Assembly: GCA_022795805.1 (NCBI GenBank)
Contig: JAAWHK010000005.1
Span: 1-54,109, forward strand
DNA: 54,109 nt
Source: Hungatella sp.
Lineage (GTDB): Bacteria; Bacillota; Clostridia; Lachnospirales; Lachnospiraceae
Reading direction: 5' to 3'
Of this stretch, positions 7,868 to 14,778 are shown piece after piece. The notes under the pieces are model-generated. The model did not search any database and was not told the DNA's origin. It was given only the letters and a program-made list of their open reading frames with translations. The translations under genes were made by a program, and so were the position numbers. The stretch's first letter is position 1, and every line of letters begins with the position of its first letter.

Positions 7868-8674
7868 ATGCTTCATGAAGATTATCACGTGCACTGCCTA
7901 AGCTCTCCGGACAGTAAAGAACCGCTGGAAGAGATATGCCGGGGGGCTGTAAAGGCAGGCATAAGGGAGATTATGGTCACGGATCACTATGAGATGTTTC
8001 ACAATGAGGAGAAGTGGCCGCCCTACCGCCGGGAGTATCTTGAGCGGTGCTTTCGCACCATGGAAGAGTGCCGGGAACGGTTTGAGGGGCAGGTCTTCGT
8101 GGGATTCGGGGCTGAGCTGGGACAGTGGCAGCTGCAGCCTGAGGCCGCAAAGAGGGTGGTGAGGGACTACCCATTTGACTACGTCATCGGATCCCTCCAC
8201 AAGATGGACGATGTGGATCTGAAATATTTCCGTTATCGAGAGATTGACGCCGGAGGGCTTCTGCGGCGCTATCTGGAGGATCTGCTGGCCGTCGCCAGAC
8301 TGGGAGATTTTGACTGCCTGGGGCATCTGGATCTCATAAAGCGCTACGCCGCAGAGCAGGGAGTGTCCATACGGGCGGAGGCTGAGGAGGAGCTGGTGAG
8401 GGAGATTTTAAGAACTCTTATAAGGCGGGGCAAGGGGCTGGAGATCAACACCTCCGGCCTTCGGCAGGCTGTGAAAGAGACGTTTCCCTCCAGAACGATC
8501 CTTGGCTGGTATCTGGAGGAAGGGGGGACCATTCTCACAGTGGGCTCTGACGCTCACAGGAGACAGGATGTGGGGGCGGGCTTTAAGGAGGCAAAGGCTC
8601 TGGCCCTGGCTCTTGGCTTTACCTATATCAGCTGTTTCAGGGAGAGGAAGCTGATACAAAAAAAGATAGAATAG
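7868..8674 (+). CDS. PHP-domain phosphatase (histidinol-phosphatase HisJ family)
   Basis: This 268-residue protein has the PHP metal-binding fold of the HisJ/HisK histidinol-phosphatase family. Metal-ligand motifs run in order: DYHVHCLSSPDS (5-16), TDHYEMF (about 39-45), GSLHKMDD (about 113-120), GHLDLIKRY and GSDAHRRQDVG (near 225-235). No histidine-biosynthesis gene is nearby. The gene sits between the second deglycase and the GntR regulator, 14 bp before the latter, so it may instead remove phosphate from a sugar-phosphate intermediate. True histidinol phosphatase activity remains possible; sequence does not separate these options. Confidence 0.8.
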   Translation: MLHEDYHVHCLSSPDSKEPLEEICRGAVKAGIREIMVTDHYEMFHNEEKWPPYRREYLERCFRTMEECRERFEGQVFVGFGAELGQWQLQPEAAKRVVRDYPFDYVIGSLHKMDDVDLKYFRYREIDAGGLLRRYLEDLLAVARLGDFDCLGHLDLIKRYAAEQGVSIRAEAEEELVREILRTLIRRGKGLEINTSGLRQAVKETFPSRTILGWYLEEGGTILTVGSDAHRRQDVGAGFKEAKALALALGFTYISCFRERKLIQKKIE

Positions 8675-8688
8675 GAGAAGGAAGCCAT

Positions 8689-9462
8689 ATGTTGGATCAA
8701 AATGCGGCGATGCCGCTGTATGAACAGCTGAAGCTGGCTATCAAAAAGGGGATAAAATCAGGGGAGTACCCGCCGGGCAGCAGGATGCCCAGCGAGGCGG
8801 AGATGGAAAAACTATACGATGTAAGCCGCATCACCGTGCGCAGGGCCGTCAAGGAACTCTGCGAGGAGGAGATACTGGCGCGCAAGCAGGGCAGGGGGAC
8901 CTTTGTCCTCAACTCCGCCGGTGTCAGCTATAACCGGCTGGACAGGAATGTGGGAGGTTTCCACGACTCCCTTGCCAGGGACGGAAAGGAGGCCACGGTG
9001 GAGATTCTGGAAAAATCCATCATCCGGGTCAACGCCTCCTACGCCAGAGACCTGCAGATCTCCACGGAGGACGACGTGGTGTACTTAAAACGTCTGATGT
9101 ACGGCAACGGAGCGCCGGCCATGCTCGACACGGCCTATATTCCGGAAAAACGGTTTCCGGGAATTTTTGACAAGCTGGTGGGCAATGTGGCCCTGTTCCG
9201 TCTTATGGAGCAGGAGTACGGCGTAAAGCTGGAGCGGTACTATAAGATCCTGAAGGTGCAGAAAGCAAATAAGAAAATGAGCCGCCTTTTGAACTGCCAT
9301 GTGGGAGACCCTATGTTTGACCTGTTTAAGATTACATACAGCGACCAGGGGATTCCCCAGAATATCTCCGTGTCCATCTTAAGCGGACAGAACACGTACT
9401 ACGTGATTTCCAATGAAGAGGGGGACCAGGTGAACCAGAGCGGGCTCAGCTGGAAGGTGTAG
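8689..9462 (+). CDS. GntR-family transcriptional regulator with UTRA domain
   Basis: This 257-residue protein has an N-terminal GntR winged helix (about 1-75; SRITVRRAVKELCEEE is the recognition helix region and RKQGRGTFVL the wing) and a C-terminal UTRA ligand-binding domain of the HutC/FrlR type. UTRA regulators usually sense a phosphorylated sugar or small metabolite and release their operator when it binds. It closes the sugar-catabolic gene set and is the likely repressor acting at 1464-1489. A matching 10-bp element lies upstream of its own transcript at 7830-7839. It stops directly before the ATG of the CPBP protease gene. Confidence 0.88.
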   Translation: MLDQNAAMPLYEQLKLAIKKGIKSGEYPPGSRMPSEAEMEKLYDVSRITVRRAVKELCEEEILARKQGRGTFVLNSAGVSYNRLDRNVGGFHDSLARDGKEATVEILEKSIIRVNASYARDLQISTEDDVVYLKRLMYGNGAPAMLDTAYIPEKRFPGIFDKLVGNVALFRLMEQEYGVKLERYYKILKVQKANKKMSRLLNCHVGDPMFDLFKITYSDQGIPQNISVSILSGQNTYYVISNEEGDQVNQSGLSWKV

Positions 9463-10077
9463 ATGATGCATGGAATCTGGCAGGCGTGCTGGCCCGCTCT
9501 GCTTTACGGACTTATCGTGGATCTGTCCTGCGCCCTGTGCAGAGGACGGGGGGCGCTTGCAGGTACGGCGGCGGGGGCGCTTGTGAGCATCCCTGTCTTT
9601 GGCTGGCTGTACAGGCAAAAGGCGCACAAGGCGGCAAGATTTTGCCTGAGAGACGGGATTTGCTGTGCTTTTGTGGGAATAGGCTTCTGTCTTATTGTGA
9701 ATACTTTAATCAGGTTAAGCCCTCTTCCGGCTTATTTTACCGGGTTTGCCAGTGTGGCGGGGCAGATCTACGGTCCGTCACTTCTTTTTCAGGCGGTGGC
9801 CGTTGGGGCGGTGATCCCTACGGCAGAGGAGCTGGTATTCAGAGGGCTGGGATTCAAAGCCCTCAGGCGGAGGTATCCGTTTTGGGTGGCGGCGTGTCTG
9901 TCTGCCGCCGTTTTCGGCGTTTACCACGGCAATGTGCTGCAGGCCGTTTACGGGTTTATCATGGGGATTGTGCTGGCGTGGGAGGCAGAGGTGAAAGAGA
10001 CTGTCAGGGCTCCCATTGTAACCCACATGGCGGCCAACATAACTTCCGTTCTGGCGACGGCGTTTTTTATTCCATAG
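9463..10077 (+). CDS. CPBP-family intramembrane metalloprotease
   Basis: This 204-residue membrane protein has the CPBP (CAAX protease and bacteriocin-processing, Abi) signature: EELVFRGLGFKAL (about 124-136), the FGVYHGN motif and HMAANI near the C terminus, giving the Glu/His zinc site. Five or more hydrophobic segments are visible. In bacteria these proteins mostly have unknown substrates; roles in bacteriocin self-immunity or peptide processing are known for some. The start immediately follows the GntR stop codon, so the genes are co-transcribed, but there is no clear functional link. Confidence 0.82.
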   Translation: MMHGIWQACWPALLYGLIVDLSCALCRGRGALAGTAAGALVSIPVFGWLYRQKAHKAARFCLRDGICCAFVGIGFCLIVNTLIRLSPLPAYFTGFASVAGQIYGPSLLFQAVAVGAVIPTAEELVFRGLGFKALRRRYPFWVAACLSAAVFGVYHGNVLQAVYGFIMGIVLAWEAEVKETVRAPIVTHMAANITSVLATAFFIP

Positions 10078-10114
10078 AAGAGTGGTTCCCAAAGGGGAGA
10101 AGGAGGATTATCAG

Positions 10115-11134
10115 GTGAAACTGTTATCTGTGGCAATTCCGTGCTACAACTCGGAGGCGTACATGAGGCACTGTATCGAGTCTCTGCTGGAAGGCGGGGA
10201 TGCGGTGGAGATCCTTATTGTGAACGACGGCTCCACAAAAGACCATACGGCAGAGATCGCCGATGAGTACCAGCGGGCCTACCCGGGAATATGCCGGGCT
10301 ATCCATCAGAAGAACGCCGGCCATGGAGGTGCGGTGAATACAGGCCTAGCAAACGCAAGGGGCATCTACTTCAAAGTAGTGGACAGTGACGACTGGGTGG
10401 ACAAGGATGCTTATATGCAGATCCTTAAGGTCCTCAGAGACTTTGTTTACGGCCATGAGACGCTGGATATGCTGATTTCCAACTTTGTCTATGAGAAACA
10501 GGGGGCAAAACGGAAAAAGGTGATGAACTATCGTCTGGCGCTGCCAAAGGATCAGCTTTTTTCATGGAAGGACACAAAGGTGTTTACTCTGGGCCAGTAC
10601 ATCCTGATGCATTCGGTTATCTACCGCACGGAGCTTCTGCGCCAGTGCGGCTTAAAGCTGCCGGAACACACCTTCTATGTGGACAACATATTTGTCTACC
10701 AGCCTCTTCCCTACGTAAAGACCATGTACTATCTGGATGTGAATTTTTACCGGTATTTTATCGGGAGAGAGGATCAGTCTGTCAATGAGACGGTGATGAT
10801 AGGGCGGATTGACCAGCAGATCCGGGTCAACAAGCTGATGCTGGATTATTACAACGAATCGAAGATTACCAACTGGAAGCTGCGCTATTACATGGTGCGG
10901 TATCTGGAGATTATGATGGTCATATCTTCCATCCTGGCCATACGGTCAGGGACCGACGAAAACATGGCCAAGAAAAAGGAGCTGTGGCAGTATGCCAGGA
11001 AGGGGAACTTTCTGCTGTTTTTAAGGCTGCGGTTCGGATTTCTGGGGCAGGGCATGAACCTTCCCGGGAAGGGCGGAAGACAGGTGTCCATCGCCGGATA
11101 CAAGATAAGCCGGAAGTTTTTCGGGTTCAATTAG
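10115..11134 (+). CDS. Family 2 glycosyltransferase
   Basis: This 339-residue protein is a GT-A fold family 2 glycosyltransferase. Visible are the N-terminal VAIPCYNSEAYMRHCI, the nucleotide-binding IVNDGSTKDHT (about 37-47), and the metal-binding VVDSDDWVD (about 89-97). GTG 10115 is chosen because AGGAGG ends 8 nt upstream; the ATG at 10082 has no ribosome binding site. No transmembrane segment is obvious. It probably adds a sugar to a cell-envelope glycan or lipid; the neighbours do not indicate the acceptor. Confidence 0.88.
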   Translation: MKLLSVAIPCYNSEAYMRHCIESLLEGGDAVEILIVNDGSTKDHTAEIADEYQRAYPGICRAIHQKNAGHGGAVNTGLANARGIYFKVVDSDDWVDKDAYMQILKVLRDFVYGHETLDMLISNFVYEKQGAKRKKVMNYRLALPKDQLFSWKDTKVFTLGQYILMHSVIYRTELLRQCGLKLPEHTFYVDNIFVYQPLPYVKTMYYLDVNFYRYFIGREDQSVNETVMIGRIDQQIRVNKLMLDYYNESKITNWKLRYYMVRYLEIMMVISSILAIRSGTDENMAKKKELWQYARKGNFLLFLRLRFGFLGQGMNLPGKGGRQVSIAGYKISRKFFGFN

Positions 11135-11325
11135 TGTTACCGTACACTGGAGGAGGGATGACGCCACAGCGAAAGGACTGTGGACTATCCAAGGGGAATG
11201 ATGTTTGCATTTGGCTTTTGTGTGAGTTATATTCAGGGGGAAGGGGAAACCTTCGAAAACTGAATGAAAACGGGAGGCAGCAATGGGGCCGCGCTTAAGG
11301 GAGGGCGGCGGGTTGCTGAAAGGTT

Positions 11326-12192
11326 ATGTCGAGAGAATTTAAAAATCCGGTGACGAAGTATTTTTGGGAGTATGGCCTGATTACGGTCAGTATCTGGATT
11401 ATGGTGGTGGGTGTGTACTTTTTCAAATTCCCCAATCACTTTGCTTTTGGAGGTGTCACGGGCTTTTCCACGGTGGTAAGCGCCGTCACCCGGATGTCGG
11501 CGGGAGACTTTACCTTTGCGGCCAATATGGTGCTTCTTTTGGTTGGATTCGTCTTTGTGGGACGGCAGTTCGGCGTTAAGACCGTGTATGCCAGCATTCT
11601 GATGAGCGTGTCATTAAGCGCCCTGGAGAAGGTTTATCCCATGAGCGGACCGCTGACCTCAGAGCCGGTGCTGGAGCTGATTTTTGCCATCTTTCTTCCG
11701 GCGGTGGGCTCCGCCATACTGTTTAACATCGGAGCATCCAGCGGCGGAACCGATATCATTGCCCTGATACTGAAAAGGTATACCAGCGTTAACATCGGGA
11801 CGGCTCTTTTTCTGGCGGATATGTTTGCGGTGATTTGTTCCTTCTTTATATTCGGGCCGTCTGTGGGGCTTTTCTCCAGCCTGGGGCTTATGGCCAAGTC
11901 CCTTATGGTGGACGGGGTTATTGAGAATATTAATCTTTGCAAGTGCTTTAATATCGTGTGTGACGACCCCATGCCCATCTGTGATTACATTATCAATAAG
12001 CTGAACAGGAGCGCTACGGTCTATGAGGCTCAGGGCGCCTTTACGCACCACAAAAAAACGGTGGTCATGACCACCATGAAGAGAGGGCAGGCGGTTCAGC
12101 TGCGCAACTATGTGCGCAATGTGGAGCCTACGGCTTTCATGATGGTCACCAACTCCAGCGAGATCATAGGAAAAGGGTTTTTGAATAATTAG
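11326..12192 (+). CDS. YitT family membrane protein (DUF161 + DUF2179)
   Basis: This 288-residue protein has about five to six membrane segments in the first 200 residues, including GGVTGFSTVV and IGASSGGTDIIALIL, followed by a soluble C-terminal DUF2179 domain (about 205-285). This is the standard YitT-family layout of Firmicutes. The function is not established. GAAAGG precedes the ATG. The 191-bp gap before it holds no gene that I can recognise, and a strong terminator follows directly, so it is probably a single transcription unit. Confidence 0.85.
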   Translation: MSREFKNPVTKYFWEYGLITVSIWIMVVGVYFFKFPNHFAFGGVTGFSTVVSAVTRMSAGDFTFAANMVLLLVGFVFVGRQFGVKTVYASILMSVSLSALEKVYPMSGPLTSEPVLELIFAIFLPAVGSAILFNIGASSGGTDIIALILKRYTSVNIGTALFLADMFAVICSFFIFGPSVGLFSSLGLMAKSLMVDGVIENINLCKCFNIVCDDPMPICDYIINKLNRSATVYEAQGAFTHHKKTVVMTTMKRGQAVQLRNYVRNVEPTAFMMVTNSSEIIGKGFLNN

Positions 12193-12235
12193 AAAGGACT
12201 TTTGCACAGACGATGACTGTGCAAAAGTCCTTTTT
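12193..12235 (+). terminator. Rho-independent terminator after the YitT gene
   Basis: A long stem (AAAGGACTTTTGCACAG with CTGTGCAAAAGTCCTTT) with a 7-nt loop begins at the stop codon and ends in a T tract at about 12231-12235. Confidence 0.9.
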
Positions 12236-12269
12236 GGATGTTAGTTTTTTGGAAAGTCGTACATTACCC

Positions 12270-12298
12270 TTGTAATTTTTTCGTCTTTTCTTTATAAT
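12270..12298 (+). promoter_or_regulatory. SigA-type promoter of the c-di-GMP/phosphorelay operon
   Basis: TTGTAA (12270-12275) and TATAAT (12293-12298) are spaced by 17 bp, 60 bp upstream of the ATG at 12359. Confidence 0.7.
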
Positions 12299-12358
12299 AG
12301 AAAAGAAGTACAGTTTCAGAACTTGCATCGATAGTAATAAGTTTAGGAAGGAATCAAG

Positions 12359-14416
12359 ATGAGCAACGAACAAGAGTTAAAACAGAAAATACTGATTGTA
12401 GACGACTCAGAGATGAACAGGGCGATTTTGACCGACATGCTGGAAAGCGAGTACGAGATTATTGAAGCGGAGAATGGCAGGGAGGCCATCAGCCTCATTG
12501 AGAAGCATGGGACGGAGCTTTCGGTAATACTTCTGGATATCGTGATGCCGGAGCTGGACGGATTCGGGGTTCTGGATGTCATGAACAGGCGGCGCTGGAT
12601 AGAGGATATCCCGGTGATCATGATATCCTCGGAGAGCGGTTCTTCCCACATGAAGAGGGCATACGAGCTGGGGAGTACCGACTATATCAGCAGGCCTTTT
12701 GATGTTACGGTGGTTCATCGCAGAGTAGTCAACACCATTATGCTGTATGCAAAGCAGAAGAAGCTGGCTGCTCTTGTTATGGAACAGATAGATGAGAACG
12801 AGAAGCAGAGTACTCTGATGATCGACATCCTGAGCCATATCGTCGAGTTTCGGAATGGCGAGAGCGGCCTTCATGTGCTGCATATCCGGGTATTGACAGA
12901 ATTGATCTTAAAACATCTGGTGGAGATTACGGACAGATATCCGTTTAAACTGGAGGAGATCTCCATGATAAGCACGGCTTCCGCCCTCCATGATATCGGA
13001 AAGATCTCCATTCCCGGTGAGATTCTGAACAAGCCAGGGCGCCTGACAAAAGAAGAGTTTGATACCATGAAGACCCACACCACCATTGGGGCGGAGATGC
13101 TTGAGAATCTGGCTTTTCATCAGGAGGAACCCCTGGTGAAGGAGGCCTATGCCATCTGCAGGTGGCATCATGAGAGATATGACGGCCGCGGGTATCCGGA
13201 CGGCCTTAAGGGGGATGAGATTCCTATTTCAGCCCAGGTAGTGGCTCTTGCCGACGTCTACGATGCACTGACCAGCGAGCGGGTATACAAAAAGGCATTT
13301 CCCCACGAGGAGGCGGTCCGCATGATCTGCAACGGCGAATGCGGCACCTTCAATCCGCTGCTCTTAAAGTGCCTTAATGATATCGCGGATACACTCCAGG
13401 AGAAGCTTAACAACACCGCTCCGGGGAGAACCAACGAGCAGGAGCTGCAGGAGATTCTGGAGGATAAGCTGCATCCGAAGGAGAACTCCGCCTCCGAGCG
13501 GACCCTGCAGCTGCTGGAGAGAGAGCGCATGAAATGCAGTTTCTATGCCTCCATGTCCAATGAGATTCAGTTTGAATACAACATGCTTCCGCCCATGGTG
13601 ACCCTCTCGGCGTGGGGGGCGGAGAAGCTTCAGCTTCCGGAGTCGATTATGGATCCTTTCAGCGACGGGAGTCCTATATTCTCCATCGTGGACAGAAGCG
13701 ATATAGAGGAGCTTTCCCGTATTTTGAAGGGCACTACCCCTCAGGAACCTGTGGTGAGGTACGACTGTAAGGTTCATATCAACGGGGAGTTCAGATGGGC
13801 CCGCATCGTATGTCAGGTTCTGTGGTCCTCAGACGAGGACCCCCAGTTTTCAGGGGTTATCGGCAAAGCGGTTGATATTCACGACTCCAGGATGCGCATG
13901 GATGCGCTGGAGAAGATGGCTTCCCATGATACCCTGACCAAACTTCTCAACTACGACTATGCCAAAGGGCGGATCGAGGAGAGGCTGAGGATGGGGAACG
14001 GGAAACGATATGCGCTGATGCTTATTGATGTGGACGGCATCAAGAAAGCCAACGAAAAGGGCGGAAGAGAATTCGGCAATCAGGTTCTCACCTATGTGGC
14101 GGAGAAGCTGAGGGAACTCCTGGGAGAGGGTGAGATAGCAGCCAGAATCAGCGGAGACGAATTCCTGTTTCTGGCAAAGTGCGATTCGACTATGGAGGAG
14201 GCGGCACAGAGAATCGCCATGGCCGTTGAAGGAAATTACAGGGATTTTCAGGTGTCTGTCTGTATAGGAATGGCAGGAACGAGCCATATGGGCATAGACT
14301 ATGACGTTCTGTTCCATGGGGCGGATGCCGCTCTGCGGGCGGCTAAAAAGAAAGGACCCGGACAGAGGATGAGCTATATAGAACTGATATCCGTAAAGCA
14401 GGAGGAAAAATTATGA
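12359..14416 (+). CDS. Response regulator with REC, HD-GYP, PAS and degenerate GGDEF domains
   Basis: This 685-residue cytoplasmic protein has a receiver domain (1-125; acidic DD at 15-16, phospho-acceptor D60), an HD-GYP phosphodiesterase domain (about 150-350; HDIGK at 211, HH at 270, GYP at 278-280), a PAS-like segment (about 400-515) and a GGDEF-like domain (about 520-680). HD-GYP enzymes hydrolyse c-di-GMP and its residues look complete. The GGDEF signature reads SGDEF (598-602), so the cyclase half may be weak or regulatory. The usual conserved receiver Lys is Arg (SRPFD, 111-115), a common variant in this class. The gene overlaps the HPt gene by 4 bp, so it is probably controlled by the kinase encoded downstream. 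Confidence 0.9.
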   Translation: MSNEQELKQKILIVDDSEMNRAILTDMLESEYEIIEAENGREAISLIEKHGTELSVILLDIVMPELDGFGVLDVMNRRRWIEDIPVIMISSESGSSHMKRAYELGSTDYISRPFDVTVVHRRVVNTIMLYAKQKKLAALVMEQIDENEKQSTLMIDILSHIVEFRNGESGLHVLHIRVLTELILKHLVEITDRYPFKLEEISMISTASALHDIGKISIPGEILNKPGRLTKEEFDTMKTHTTIGAEMLENLAFHQEEPLVKEAYAICRWHHERYDGRGYPDGLKGDEIPISAQVVALADVYDALTSERVYKKAFPHEEAVRMICNGECGTFNPLLLKCLNDIADTLQEKLNNTAPGRTNEQELQEILEDKLHPKENSASERTLQLLERERMKCSFYASMSNEIQFEYNMLPPMVTLSAWGAEKLQLPESIMDPFSDGSPIFSIVDRSDIEELSRILKGTTPQEPVVRYDCKVHINGEFRWARIVCQVLWSSDEDPQFSGVIGKAVDIHDSRMRMDALEKMASHDTLTKLLNYDYAKGRIEERLRMGNGKRYALMLIDVDGIKKANEKGGREFGNQVLTYVAEKLRELLGEGEIAARISGDEFLFLAKCDSTMEEAAQRIAMAVEGNYRDFQVSVCIGMAGTSHMGIDYDVLFHGADAALRAAKKKGPGQRMSYIELISVKQEEKL

Positions 14417-14775
14417 GTTTAAAAGAATGTTACATATCTCTGGAAGGAGACTATGAGGATGCCCTGAGCCGTCTTCGCAGCGAGAGACTGGTTCAGAAGT
14501 TTGTGTTAAAGTTTTTAAATGACGGAAGTTATGATCTGCTGTGCAGATCGCTGGAGGCCAAAGATTACAGTGAGGCATTCCGGGCGTCCCACACCATCAA
14601 GGGGGTATGCCAGAATCTGAGCTTTACCAAATTATACAAATCCAGCCATCAGCTGACGGAAGCTCTGCGCAACGGATGGAGCGAGGAGGCAGGGGGCCTG
14701 GTGGAGCAGGTAAAGGCGGATTATGAGCAGACGGCCGGGGCGATCCGGGATCTGCAAAAAGAGCTGGAAGGATAA
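14413..14775 (+). CDS. HPt-domain phosphotransfer protein
   Basis: This 120-residue protein is a stand-alone histidine phosphotransfer domain, with the phospho-accepting histidine at H60 in FRASHTIKGVCQNLSF, followed by the usual helix. HPt proteins pass phosphate between receiver domains. ATGA overlap with the upstream gene and a 3-bp gap to the hybrid kinase gene show one operon. A likely path is kinase H346, a receiver of the kinase (D636 or D775), H60 here, then D60 of the HD-GYP protein; the order is inferred from the domain set. Confidence 0.88.
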   Translation: MSLKECYISLEGDYEDALSRLRSERLVQKFVLKFLNDGSYDLLCRSLEAKDYSEAFRASHTIKGVCQNLSFTKLYKSSHQLTEALRNGWSEEAGGLVEQVKADYEQTAGAIRDLQKELEG

Positions 14776-14778
14776 TAT

